64,000 nucleotides of DNA from Vombatus ursinus (lineage: Eukaryota > Chordata > Mammalia > Diprotodontia > Vombatidae): assembly GCF_900497805.2 (NCBI RefSeq), contig NW_020954585.1, positions 39,728,527 to 39,792,526 of the forward strand. Direction: 5' to 3'. The translations under genes were made by a program, and so were the position numbers. Below the pieces are notes generated by a model, which was not told the origin of the DNA, made no database searches, and saw nothing but the letters and a program-made list of their open reading frames with translations. This document shows, piece after piece, positions 24,230 to 36,200 of this stretch. Each line of letters begins with the position of its first letter. Within the stretch, counting starts at the first letter, position 1.

Positions 24230-24480
24230 ATAGCATAGTAGGGTAGAAAGAGGCTTAGACCAGAAATCAGGAGACCTAAGCCCCAGTCAATCAATGGATA
24301 TTTATGAATTACTTACTATGAGCCAGGCACTGTGCCAAATACTTGGGGATACTCAAACACCCTCTAGCTATGTGACTTTAAGCAAGTTTCTGAAGTAAGC
24401 TACTGGGCTTCAGTTTCCTCCACCATCATGTGAAGGGGGTTAGATTAGATTACCTATAGACATATTTTGGAATTGATTGC
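24230..24480 (+). mobile_element. MIR split by an antisense L2 3' end
   Basis: MIR starts (AGAGGCTTAGACCAGAAATC), is broken at about 24286-24352 by TCAATCAATGGATATTTATG and GAGCCAGGCACTGTGCCAAA, and resumes with CTAGCTATGTGACTTTAAGC. Confidence 0.6.
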
Positions 24481-24544
24481 ATGACATGAAAGACACTTGC
24501 AAAGAACCTGCATCAAAGAAGGTGATATGCTCTATAAGTGAAGC

Positions 24545-25190
24545 CAAATAGATTTAGAACTAGAAGAAATTTAGATTCCATTGAATAGAACCCCTTCATT
24601 TTGCAGGTGATGAAACTGAGGCCCAGAGAGGTTAAGTTGCCTAAGGTCACATAGTGTCTGAGGTGAATTCAAACCCAGGTCCTCTGTCTCCACATCCCCA
24701 TGCTTTTTCCACTTCACCAAAAGAAAACTTACTGAAGAAACTAGGGACTTTCCTCTACCTCTTTTAACACTCCCCAGATATCAGTGCCAAACTCCAGAGG
24801 TCCATTTGCTATCTCTGATTCTTGCTGCATGACCAACCCACCTCCTTTTCTATTCCTGCTTTTTATTAATGTCTTTTTAAACCTCTCCCTCTCATATAAT
24901 GCACCATTGGTAACAAACTACTACCTTCCCAGCTTCACCTACACTGATATTCTTTTATTCTAATTTAGAATGCACTGTAGGATTATTAATTTAAAGGTGG
25001 AAGAAACCTCAAAATGTCACCTACACCAACCCCCTCATTTTGTGGAAAAGGAAACAGGCCTAGAAAGGTTCATAGAATTATACAAGGTCACATATAACAT
25101 ATATATATTAGTCACATATATAAGTGGTATATGCAGAATTCCAACCCAGATCCTCTCCTCAGAGGCCAGTAAGTCCAACCCTTACCTGAG
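24545..25190 (-). mobile_element. Two antisense MIR-like SINEs
   Basis: 24545-24720 has GATGAAACTGAGGCCCAGAG. 24970-25190 has the GGTGGAAGAAACCTC head and CCAACCCAGATCCTCTC. A repeat-free gap lies between. Confidence 0.7.
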
Positions 25191-25979
25191 CAAAAAATCC
25201 TCTCTATAATATGTTTAACAAGAAATCATCCAGCTTCCACCTAGGAGACCTCCAAGGATTGGAAACTCATTACCTATTTAGGCAGCAGCACTTTCCATTT
25301 GGGGACAACACAGATTGTTGGAAGTTTAATTGTAAGGTCCTTGAAAGCTTCCTCTTCTTGTAACAATAAGGGAGCGTGGATGTTCTTGTTCTGAGACCTA
25401 AGCAGATCATCCTGCCCTACACTCCACTCCCACATCTCAGCATCCGAGGGAAGCAAAAGTGGGGGGGGGAGAGGAAGACATTGTCAAAAAAAAAACTTGC
25501 CCAATGGAGATCCTCTGCATTATCATTAACATCATCTTCTTCATCCCTATTCTTATTTTAAACTAAATATTTTATTTAAAATATTATTTTAAACTAAATA
25601 CCAATGTCCAAAACATTGGCAGGTATTTGAAGTCTTGTAGTAAGATGTAGAATTCATGGTCCCTGATCTCAAGAAACTCATGAAGTCTGAGAGAGCTGAC
25701 AACACACATAGAGAAAAATCTCACTGTCAATAATAGCTTAAAAGGCTTAACTCCAATGGCATATGAAAAAGACTTTCAAAGCAGAATAACCCTTTTTTGG
25801 TTAGCCCATGACTACTTCCAGGACTTCTTCCTTTCTTAGAGGAATGGCTAGGGATATTGCTTAAAGAGGGAGATTTTATGGAGGACAGAGGAAAAGAAAA
25901 AAAAGTAAAAGAAAGAAGAGATTTCCTATGCAAGTGTTTGGTGGATATTGAATGTGTCTCCAATTCAGGTGTGGTTTGT

Positions 25980-26195
25980 ATCATAGGATAAAAAACTTAG
26001 ATCTGGAAAGAATCTCAGAGATTATCTAATCTACCTCTCTCCCTCATTTTACAAATGAGGAAATTGAGGCCTAGCTAGGTTAGATGACTTGCCTGGGGCC
26101 ATACAACAAACTATGTCTGAGGAAGGATTTAAACCAATGTTGACCTAATTACAATGCTCTGACCACTACCCCAATGAGGTCTCTTGGTCTATGAT
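25980..26195 (-). mobile_element. Antisense MIR-like SINE
   Basis: AAATGAGGAAATTGAGGCCT, GGCCATACAACAAACTATGT and GCTCTGACCACTACCCCAAT. The stretch between 25200 and 25980 shows nothing recognised beyond AT-rich runs. Confidence 0.7.
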
Positions 26196-26789
26196 TTCTG
26201 TGGTCCCTTCCAGCCCAGAGTGAGAATTCATGCCAATTCACTAAATTTATTTTGCTTCTGACTGATAGAGAAACCTAAAGACAGGAGATATATATTTCAT
26301 GTTATATAGGTTTGCAATGTCTACAAAATGTACCACATCCCCTCTATGTAATGTTTTGTTACTGGGGGAGGGGGTGAGAAGAAAAGTGAAGACGCATACA
26401 GAGATGGAGAAACTCTGAAATGTGACAATGAAAAGGACCTAGGGTTTACACATGCACAAGCTATCCCACAGAATTTAGTAATACTATGGTATATAGTCCA
26501 GATTTGGGAACAGCAGATAAATCATTCTAGTTAGTTGTGTCTTTTCAGGAATTTGGCCTTTACATATTTTTTCTCTTAAGTCAAGAGAAAGAAAAATATC
26601 CAGAAATTTACACTTCTATGATTTTCTCTCTCCTTTCTAGGCTCTCTGTCAATCTAGCACTGTGGTCCAAAATTGTTTGCTAGTGAAGAATCTCCCCAGT
26701 GCAACTGAGTGGTTGGTGCATTTGTTTGCAGTGAGAAACCTTCAGTTCTGAAGTAACAGCTGCTGCCAATCACTTAGGATGCTGGGATT

Positions 26790-26934
26790 AACTCAACTCA
26801 ACAAGCATTTATTACATGCCTACTACATTCCAAGCACTGTGCTAAATGCTAGGCATGCAAAGACAAAAAATTAAATAGTCTTAACCCTCAAGGGGGGGTT
26901 ACATTCTATTGGGAGGAAACAACATATTAACTAA

Positions 26935-27008
<74 letters not shown>

Positions 27009-27170
27009 CAGGGTGGCACTAGTAACTGGAGACCTCAGGATAGGCCTATAGTAGGAAGTGACATGTGAGCTGAGCCTTGAAGGAAGTTACAAGGTAGAGA
27101 GTAGAAGGAAGTATATTCCAGGCAAAGGCTCACAGAGGGGAGATGGAATGTTATGTCTGAAGGACTGAGA
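26790..27170 (-). mobile_element. L2 3' region, antisense, next to exon 4
   Basis: CTCAACAAGCATTTATTACA, CCAAGCACTGTGCTAAATGC, then after a microsatellite GCTGAGCCTTGAAGGAAGTT, TATTCCAGGCAAAGGCTCAC and GAGATGGAATGTTATGTCTG. Its recognisable end is about 45 bases before exon 4. Confidence 0.75.
26937..27002. repeat. (GT)n(GA)n compound microsatellite inside L2
   Basis: About six GT units are followed by some 25 GA units, 215-280 bases before exon 4. Confidence 0.95.
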
Positions 27171-27216
27171 AGAGAAAACATTGAATCTTGTTTTCTGTTT
27201 TTCCCTCCCAACTCAG

Positions 27217-27618
27217 CTGTCAAATTTGGGAGGATGTCCAAGAAGCAGAGGGACAGCCTGTATGCAGAAGTGCAAAAGCACCAGCAACGGCTTCAGGAGC
27301 AGCGGCAGCAGCAGAATGGGGAGGCAGAGGCCCTTGCCAGGGTCTACAGCAGCAGCATCAGCAATGGCCTGAACAACCTGAACAACGAGACAGGTGGCAC
27401 CTATTCCAACGGGCATGTCATTGACCTGCCAAAGTCCGAGGGCTACTACAATGTGGATTCGGGCCAGCCGTCCCCAGATCAATCAGGACTGGATATGACT
27501 GGAATCAAACAGATAAAGCAAGAACCTATCTATGACCTCACTTCTGTACCCAACTTGTTTACCTATAGCTCTTTCAACAATGGGCAATTAGCACCAGGGA
27601 TAACCATGACTGAAATAG
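27217..27618 (+). CDS. RORB: RORB exon 4: C-terminal extension and hinge
   Basis: This is the largest exon here (402 bp), with acceptor AG at 27215-27216 and donor GTAAGT from 27619. Two bases complete Ala79, then 133 codons run from [14 protein letters not shown] to PGITMTEI (residues 80-212), and a final g opens Asp213. The first part is the C-terminal extension that reads the A/T-rich side of the response element. The middle is a Gln-rich run ([12 protein letters not shown]), then a Ser/Asn-rich hinge, followed by the IKQEPIYDL motif and the start of the ligand-binding domain. IKQE fits a sumoylation consensus (inference). Against human RORB from memory I see Ser112Asn, Ser131Asn, Ser138Gly and Ala142Ser, all in the hinge. 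Both ends are phase 1, so skipping would keep the frame. Confidence 0.97.
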
Positions 27619-27904
27619 GTAAGTGAATTGTTCACCTTTTCAAACACTATAACCTACAAATAGTTTCAGCCATTTCCAGTGTGAACACTTTCCTAAGTCT
27701 GATCTGGATCACTTAAGTTGAATCAAGCAGGGATTCTACTTTTATTTCAGTAAATCTCTTTGTTCCCTTCCCTACCTCCCCCCCCAAAAAATGACTATTT
27801 ATCAAGGAAAGAAAAGAAATGAGGAAATGCTATCAATGAGGAGGGCTGCATTTGTTTTACAGTGGTATGAACTTTTGGAGGATAAATAATGTATGCATAA
27901 TTCA

Positions 27905-28490
27905 AGTGAACCCAACAAATGTTTATTAAGCACCTGATGTACATGCCAGACGTTGCATTTCATGCTGGGCATACAAAGGCAAAAATAAAACTGTGCTTGA
28001 CTTGAAGACGCCTACACTCTACTTACTGGAAGTTCTAAGTGAAATAGTGCTAGAGATAGCTAGTATCATGTCAAGAGTAATGAAGATTTGGGGTCTATTT
28101 TCAGTCCTGAAACCGTGGACAAGTAAGTTAACCTCTTTGGGCCTTGGCATTACCTGTTAAATGAGGGGTTCATACTAAATGACCTCTTTGGTCCCTTACA
28201 CATCTAAGATGCTAGTCATTCAACATTCTGTGCTAGGCTCTGAGGAAGAGTTTTGCTTTATTTGTTTGTTTTAAATGTAGTTTGATAGTTTACATAGCTG
28301 GCAATTGTTTGGGTAGCTAGCTAGTTCAGTGGATAAAGCACCAGGCCTGGAGTCAGGAAGACGAGTTCAAATCCAGCCTCAAACACTTACTAGCTACATG
28401 AGCCTCCGCAAATTACTTAATCTCTGCCTCAGTTTTCACAGTGGCTGGTATATAGTAAGTGTTTACATAAATGTTAGGTATTACAATTTA
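27905..28490. mobile_element. L2 (antisense), MIR and SINE (sense) cluster
   Basis: 27905-28025: AATGTTTATTAAGCACCTGA, L2 antisense. 28060-28215: GTTAACCTCTTTGGGCCTTG, MIR. 28310-28445: TTCAGTGGATAAAGCACCAG and AACACTTACTAGCTACATGA, tRNA-derived SINE, followed by a MIR 3' tail. Confidence 0.65.
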
Positions 28491-29434
28491 GGTCATTTTT
28501 AGAAAGCCATAAATCATAATGGCAGAAGATAGAACAGTCAGAAAGGATTTATTCAAGTGGGTCCTGTAATAGGTCAGATTGTAAAGTAGGTGAAAGGTTT
28601 TTTTCTTCTTCCTTCCCCCTAGTTTTGGCACCCATTCCCTGTAGCCAACAAGACTTTCCCTACGTTGAGGTGCTCCAGTCCCCAATCTCTGAATTTCTTG
28701 ATCCCCATTTCCATGACCCCCATTCTCTCTGCATCAAGATAGCTATTCTGTGTTACATTTCATCAGGATCCTGCCAGGTGATAGAATAGCTAACCACACA
28801 ATGTAACTGAAACTAAAACTTCAGTAATAGATTGTGGTTTAATATGTGACCCCACCTAGATAGTTATTTGATTTTAACAGTGGTCTCTTCTGCACTTTAC
28901 TCCAAAGGTATGGTTCATATGGGAATTTCAGGCACCATGGACAGCTTGAGGAAGAGATATTTTTGGTCACTGAAACCTTTTAGGGCCTTCAAATCACAAC
29001 ATGTAGGCTACCACCTACTCTGCTTCTGCCTAGGGCTAGTCCTATAAATAAGACTCCAGGGGAAGTCTGAGCATAGTTTCAATTCTATAGGCTTTGAACA
29101 CTTGGTTCCTTTCCCAGATCTTTCAGTGTATGTACTCTCTCTGACACACACAGACACTTGGTCTTTGTCGCCATGACCTGTTACTGACTGGTGGTGTGTC
29201 ATCCATATCCTCCCCCTCCTCCCTCTCCCCTCCCACCGTCTGGCTATGGAAGAAGAGGTATATAAATATGAAATTTAAATATTTAATTCCCTCTTACAGA
29301 AACTCAGTATGCTTCAGTGTGTAAAAGGATTATAGGGTACAAGCCTACATTAATATCCACAACTATGAAACTATTTAGAAGATAAACCTGTTTAAAACCT
29401 TGGTCCCTTCACAAGGTGGATGGAGCAGTGCCCT

Positions 29435-29550
29435 CGGTAGAATGTAAGCTCCTTGAGGAAAGATACTTCTTGCATTTTTGTCTTGGTGTTTCATCTCAGC
29501 ACCAGGTACTTTGCTCTTAGTAGGTATTTAATTTAAATAAATAAAATAGA
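29435..29550 (+). mobile_element. L2 3' terminus
   Basis: GAATGTAAGCTCCTTGAGGA, then CAGCACCAGGTACTTTGCTC and TAGTAGGTATTTAAT. Confidence 0.75.
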
Positions 29551-31294
29551 TAAATTTAATAAATAATATTGGATTTTTTGAAACCCTTCCAGGTATATCA
29601 CAGCAATAGTTCTATCCCTGCTAGAGAAAAGTTTTTTCCCTAATAGGGGAAGAAAAAGTATTAGTTTTCCTTCATTCTTACATGATAGCTAAAGACTTAA
29701 TTGAGTTATTTGGAAAATACATTTGGAAAATGTGTTAAGATGCTACTTAAAGAAGTTTGTGTAGATAGCCTCTCCTCTGGCCCTGTTCTCTCAAAGAGAA
29801 AATTCTCCCCATTCTCCCACAGCATTCACTGTTTCTCGTTATCTAGTTCTAGTATCACCCTGTATTTCTATCACAGACTCTAGCAGTCAAAACGAAACCG
29901 CTTTTAACGGATTTATTTAAAGGCATATGGAGCCTTTAAAGCTCTCCTCATCTGGACTAAAATTCAAAGTTTCTCTTATCTGAGGAGCTGGGGTGCTATT
30001 AAACTGACTCACCCCTGACCTTTCACAAGCTCTATGTGCCTCTACCCACCCACACCACCATCCCTCATTGTAAATGTTTCCTTCTATAGAACTGTAACGC
30101 CATCTAGTGGGCACATCAACTCCTGTCTAATTAACAGCTATCCTCTGAGAGAATGAGTCCTTACTAATCCTTGTCAAATGAAAGGAAATGCATCAACAAT
30201 CTTCCTAGTTTGGAATACATTCTAGCATTAAGTAAAAAAAGGCCCTTAGTGTGAACATTCCGACCTCCTTATTTCACATTCTCTACCCCCTTCCCAAGAC
30301 AGGTTTACTGTATTGCGTGCCCTGTGTCGCTCTCCAAGGTGCCACAGGGGCTTACATTCCAGAGTTAATAAGTCTGCCTATCTGATGATGACTGGTTAGT
30401 AGTGTGTCCACATACACATATCTGACTAGCTGCTTATTAAAGGTGGGGGCGGGGGGGTGAAGGCAGATTTAAAAGGCACAGAAGTGAATCTGCATTAAGC
30501 CATGTTCTGGCCATATTAATTCTATATTATACTACAGGATCTTTCATTGTACCATACCATATAATATTCCATACCTTATAATGTCAAGCCAAACTATAAC
30601 AAAAAGTATTTCTAATCAAACTTTTGATCTTCAAAAGGTCTTTTTTGTTTCCTCTGGGTTCCAAGGTTGCAAACAAGGGAATATTGGAGTGGGTCATTGT
30701 TTTCATATTTAGTACATTTGAAAGCATAACAACAGTGTTGCTTTTTACTAGTTTTCTGATCAACCCCTCATAGAAAAGCCTATCATTTTGAATATAAATA
30801 ATAACTTAAATTTTCTTTTAAAAACCAAAACAGAAATTTACCAGAAATTCCAAAGTGATCTCATTGTCAATTATCTAGGTAATAAGAAAATTTAGATAAG
30901 TACCGAAGAATACAGCTGAGAATATAGAATATAGACCAAGAATCTTTCTAAAAGATGTGCCTAGGGAGTGAACAAGAGTATACTGCACACCTCCCAGAGA
31001 GATTTATTTGTGGAAGAAATGCAAGTAGTGATGTGGCAACATCCAAACATCTTAAAAAAACTAATCCTTTCAGAAATTGTAACCTAGAGACTTGTAGTAT
31101 TGACTTAGAAGAAGGATAAAATTAAGAAGGGCAAACAAGGTCCATAAAATACTACTTATCCTGGAGCTGTCAACAGAGCTTACTTAAAATGTGAAATTGA
31201 GTTGACATATTGGGTGTGATGCATGTATAGGAAAAGTATAGAGGCTGCCTGTGGTTGAATTAGGGAGCAGAAGATGGCTAGGAGGGAAAAATTC

Positions 31295-31510
31295 ATAAAT
31301 ACTATGGTTTAGCAAGAAAAGCACTTGGCCTTGGAATCAAATGGCCTTGGTTTGAATCTCCCCTCTGCTACAGTGACTTTAGGCAAATTGTTGAATCACT
31401 CTGAACCTCAGTTTCCTTTTCTATAAAATGATCATACCCCAGCTCAAAGGGTTAAATGGAAAGTGATGTTAAAATTGCAGTACAGTAGAGAAATGTTAGT
31501 TGACATTGTT
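31295..31510 (+). mobile_element. MIR
   Basis: TGGTTTAGCAAGAAAAGCAC, AACCTCAGTTTCCTTTTCTA and AAATGTTAGTTGACATTGTT. Confidence 0.7.
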
Positions 31511-31574
31511 AATGTAAATTTAAAAAATAATAGAAAATGGAAAGCAAACCTCTTGTCTCAGTTCCCAAGTTCAA

Positions 31575-31995
31575 TGCTATGAATGTTTATTAGTATCTGC
31601 TACATATGAGGCTCTGTGCTAGACACTAGGAAGATAAAGGTAGATATGCCCCAAGTTCTGTACTGAAGGACTGTATACCTAAAGAGATGAAAGACAGCTA
31701 GCCAATAGCTATGGTACATGGCAGAATGAGATAAGTGCAAAGGAGAGGTTCAGACAAAGTGCAATGAGAAACCTGAGGAGGGAGAGATCGTTTTCAACTC
31801 TAGGATGAAGAAGGGAAAGAAAGAGGTCATAGAAGGCCTCATGGAAGAGTTGGCATCTAAAGTGGGCCTTAAAGAAAGGGAGAGCCTCTAACAGATAGAG
31901 GTGAGGTATGGGGGAGTGGAAGACTGTTCAAAGTTTAGGACACAGTGGAGAAGAGAGGCAGCATGAGAACAAAGAAAAGAAATGCCCTCCTGCAC
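31575..31995 (-). mobile_element. L2 3' region, antisense
   Basis: TATTAGTATCTGCTACATAT, GAGGCTCTGTGCTAGACACT, GGCCTCATGGAAGAGTTGGC and CATCTAAAGTGGGCCTTAAA. Confidence 0.7.
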
Positions 31996-32029
31996 CAAGA
32001 CAGAAGCATGACTATCTCAGGGATTTACT

Positions 32030-32285
32030 CTTACAGTAGGATGGTGGCACAGTGGCTAGAGTGCCAGGCTTGGACTCAGGAAGATCTGAGTTAAAATCCA
32101 GCCTCAGACACTTACTAGCTGTGTGACCCTTGGCAAGTCATTTAATCCTGTTTGCCTCAGTTTCTCATCTGTAAAATGAGCTGAAGAAGGAAATGACAAA
32201 CCACTTTAGTCTCTTTGCCAAGAAAACCCCAGATGGGGTCACAAAGAGTCAGATACAACTGCAAAATGACTGAACAAGGATGAAT
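32030..32285 (+). mobile_element. MAR1-type SINE
   Basis: GATGGTGGCACAGTGGCTAG, TTACTAGCTGTGTGACCCTT, CCCCAGATGGGGTCACAAAG and GCAAAATGACTGAACAAGGA. Confidence 0.85.
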
Positions 32286-32574
32286 GTCTCTGAATGAAGG
32301 CATTTCATCCGGTATGAAAGATAACTGAGACTATCTACAAGATTCCACAATATCCCAGTAAATTCATTAAACTACCAGACAATTCAGTGGAACAAAAAGG
32401 TCAAGTTGTCTGATTAACTTTGATAGTTTGTTCCAACATGCCCAACCTGAATCTGGGTATTCAAGCCTTAATTCTCACTTGCAGATGTCAGCTAATAAAC
32501 ATTACTTCTTTAATAATATTTATGCCCTCTTAATTTTAAAGTACTGTATAAACATGAGCCATTATCAGTTTCCT

Positions 32575-32760
32575 TATAGCATTATAGATCTAGAGCTAGA
32601 AAGGAAGAGGCCTTTAGTCCAACCCTTTCATTTTCTAAGTGAGGAAACTGAAACTTAGGGAGGTTAACTAACTTGCCCAAAGCCACACAGGTAATAAGCC
32701 TAAGAAACGAGATCTGACCCGAAATCCTTTGACTCCAGAGCCACCATATATGCTATCTCT
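32575..32760 (-). mobile_element. Antisense MIR-like SINE
   Basis: TAGATCTAGAGCTAGAAAGG, TGAGGAAACTGAAACTTAGG and TGCCCAAAGCCACACAGGTA. Confidence 0.7.
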
Positions 32761-33424
32761 ATGGTTTTTTTTCATGTTTACTGAGTACAGAGTTCTGACC
32801 ACCTAAAATACAAATAATTTTTTTTAAAAAATCACTACTCTGAAGACTGAGTATTTATAGTTACAGGAGATTGCAATAGGGAAGATCCAGGCCAACAAAT
32901 GATTTGTTTTCAATAATGCACTACTTTTGTCTATAACGGATAAAGGAGAGTCAAAGATGTTATTACTCTGCCTTTTCATCTTTCAAAAATGCATACATCT
33001 TAAACATATTGAAAATCCCCTTTCCTTAGAATTCCAAGTCCTATCCAGTGTAAGATAACCAGTGATATTTGGTTTTATTAATTAATACATACTTTATAAC
33101 TGCTGAAAGATAACTGCATTCAAAACTTGTAGTTAAAAAGGACCAGATTTTGTTAATGTGTGTTTCCTTTGTATCCTATTAGCTCATAGTAAAGATAGGA
33201 GCAGGACTCAAATTGAGTGGGATCTGCCAAAGGTATTTTCAGGGGATAATAAATTGGAGAATACCTCTTAGCTAGCTAGGGAAGAGGGCAATTCAATTTC
33301 TTTTGTTGTATCATGCCCTGAAGGGAAGATACCTTATGAAAGAATTCACTCTAAGGGGACCGACATAAGCGCCAGGAATTTCTGACAGAAGTCTCTTCAT
33401 CCTCCACCCCACTACCTTCAGCTG

Positions 33425-33790
33425 GTGGTATTCAGTCAGTCAACAAGCATTCATTAAGCACCTACTATGTGCCAGGCACCATGCTAAACACTGAGGATAC
33501 AAGTAGTGGCAAAAGACAGTCTTAAGGTGCTCATCTTACAATCTAATGGAGGAGATGGCAGGAAAACAACTGTGTACAATCTATATACAGAATAAATTGG
33601 AAATAAACAATAGATGGAAGGCACTAGAATTAAGAGGGATCAAGAAGGCTTCCTGTAGAAGGTGGGGTTTTAGCTGAGACTTAAAGAATCAAGGAAGCAG
33701 AGAGGAGGAGGGAGATCATTCCAGTCATGGGGGGACAGCCAGTGAAAGTGCCCTGACTTGGGAATCTCTTGTTTGAGCAACAACAATGGA
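33425..33790 (-). mobile_element. L2 3' region, antisense
   Basis: CAGTCAACAAGCATTCATTA, GTGCCAGGCACCATGCTAAA, GTAGAAGGTGGGGTTTTAGC and TTCCAGTCATGGGGGGACAG. Confidence 0.85.
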
Positions 33791-33844
33791 AAGAGTGCAA
33801 CTACTGTAATATAATGGCAATTCTAGCAATTTCTTATAAGCAAT

Positions 33845-33916
33845 TATATGTGTGTGTGTATATACATACACATACATATATACATACATATTATATATAT
33901 ATATACACACACACAT
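33845..33916. repeat. TG/TA/CA dinucleotide-rich tract
   Basis: Alternating TG, TA, CA, TA and CA units over about 70 bases. Confidence 0.9.
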
Positions 33917-34599
33917 CCATAATGCATTTCAAACAGTATTGAATGAAATAATGAACTTCCCTCATTTCCTGGGGTTTACTAGATTAAGCAAAATGTTCTA
34001 AAGAAACTTTCTTTTAATTTAGGACAGAAATTGTGTAAAATTGATCTGCTTCAAGTGAAGTTACCCTGGAGACAGAAGATCAAATTGATTTTTGACCCCA
34101 AATTCAAAGTCTACCTGAGGAGACATTAAACACTTATCAATGAAAACATAAAGAAATTAGTAGGGGCTCCTTGCAGATCAGAATTTTCCTTTTTTTACAC
34201 TCAACTGAAAAAAATAGTCCTGTTAGATATGAAAGATTTTGCATCAAGGGAGAAGAAAAGGAAATTTCATCAGTTTCTGCCTGTAGCTAACTAAGATGAA
34301 GCAGGGGAGTGATGAATATGTGGTGACTACAGAAACAGCTCCCACCAGGCAGCTCCCACTTTCAATAGCCAGGGAAATTAGGCCAGCCCTTAAAGATGTC
34401 AGATTCTAGGCATTTAATAATTTTCAGGCATCCCACAGCACTTACACTATCATAATAGCTCCTTCATTCATGAAATCACGTTAGTGACCTGCCACCAATA
34501 AGGTGAGGGCTTTGAGTTGTTTTTGCAGTAGTGTAGATGGATTTGCAGGAACCTATTCACTGGCCACCATTCCCCCATATATGTTATCTCCTTCAGTCA

Positions 34600-34715
34600 A
34601 ATACAAACTCCTTGAGGGCAAAGACAGTCTTCATTTTTGTTTCTGTGTCTCTAGTATTTAGCCCAGTGTTTGGCATATAGTAAGTGCTTAATAAATGATT
34701 TTTCATTCATGTAGG
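34600..34715 (+). mobile_element. L2 3' terminus
   Basis: ACAAACTCCTTGAGGGCAAA, TAGCCCAGTGTTTGGCATAT and AGTAAGTGCTTAATAAATGA. Confidence 0.8.
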
Positions 34716-34914
34716 ATTGCAGAACAAAGGAGACACAAACAGATCCACATGAAGACCCTTGCCACTATGAGATCAATTAGCATTGCAACTTACTAAAGTG
34801 AATAGACACCTAATGCTCCCTAACAATTCAATATTGACATGATAGTGCAAGAAAATGCAAGAAAGACTGACAAAAGTGTTGTAGGCAATCCACAGTGATA
34901 GCTCATTTCTACAC

Positions 34915-35430
34915 AGAGTGGATGGAGTGCTGGACTTACAAAGAATGAATCCTGACTAGCATGCTTACTAGCTGTGGCTTACTACCATAGGCAAATGTGT
35001 AAGCCTCGATTTCCTTATCTATAAAATGACGATGATAAAAGCACCTACCTCACAAGGTTGTTGTAAGCTTTAAATGAGACAAAGTATGGCAAGTACTTTA
35101 CTAACTTTATACTGCTATATAAAAATCAGTTGCCATCATCACAATTATTATTGAATAATATTTATGGTTTATTAAAAAATAATAGCTAGCATTTATATAG
35201 TGGTTTGTGGTTCGCAAAGCACTTTACGAAGATCACTTCACTTTATCCTCATGACAACTTTGGGGTGCTCTTATTATCCCAATTTTACAGATGAGAAAAC
35301 TGAGCCTGAAGGAGATTAAATTACTTACCCAGAGTCACAAAGATAGTAAGTGTCCAAGGCTAGGTTAATCTGAAGTCTTCCTGTCCCCAGGTCCAGCCCT
35401 CTATATACTTTACCGTTCAGCTGCCTTACA
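34915..35430. mobile_element. Sense MIR followed by antisense MIR
   Basis: 34915-35135 is sense (TATCTATAAAATGACGATGA, CTCACAAGGTTGTTGTAAGC). 35175-35430 is antisense (AGCATTTATATAGTGGTTTG, CAATTTTACAGATGAGAAAA). Confidence 0.8.
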
Positions 35431-35652
35431 AAACATTTTGAATAGGTTGTCTCCACTTAGACTGCCCCAACCTATATGTCTGCTTTAATAAGGCACTATA
35501 ACTCCTATGGGGGAAGAGAAAGTAACTATTGCTTAAGTCTGTATCCTATCTAAAGAGTTTATTTAGGGAACTAGTATTTAGTTTTCAACTCTTTTTTTTT
35601 TTGAGGGAGTAGGACAGTGAGGAATCTTGGACTAAGGGAAATCCACTAGATC

Positions 35653-35845
35653 AGAGGTTCTTAACTGTTTTTTTGTCATGAACCCATGGGTGAAGCCTGT
35701 GGACCCCTTCTCAAAATAATGTTTTTAAGTGTAAAAAATAAAAGACATGAGAATTACAAGGAAACAAATTTCATTGAGATACAGTTATCAATATTTAAAA
35801 AAAATTTTCAGACCCTAGGTCAAGAACTTCTGGACTAGATGACCT
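35653..35845. mobile_element. Short hAT-like element, GGTTCTTAAC family, copy B
   Basis: GAGGTTCTTAACTG at the left, TCTCAAAATAATGTTTTTAA in the middle, and GGTCAAGAACTTC at the right as decayed inverted terminal repeat. Confidence 0.7.
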
Positions 35846-36039
35846 CTAAGGTCAGCTTTAAAATTCCATTATTCTATCTTGGCACAGGACCATTCTCAAA
35901 GCACTGATAATATATTTGTTTTTCTTTTTATTCACCTATGCATATTTATGTAATTGAAAGTAATCAAGTTATAGTTTTAATTACTTGGCTTAACCACTTG
36001 AAAATATAGAAATGGCCTCCAAAGAATGCCCCCTGAAAT

Positions 36040-36200
36040 GGATGTCAGAAGTCCATTGAATAAATCTCCACGAGGGGATTGACTTCTATTTAAATTACTC
36101 AGTCAATTGACATGTCAAACAAAATCCAAGTAGTAAAAATCATTATTAATGATGGCCATGGGCAAATCCCATAATTAGGTTTTGACCATTTGTGTCCAAA
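36040..36200. other. Candidate conserved non-coding element
   Basis: Repeat-free; contains the palindrome TGACATGTCA at 36109-36118 and ATCATTATTAATGAT with TAAT cores. It has the look of a developmental enhancer; no alignment was made. Confidence 0.35.
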
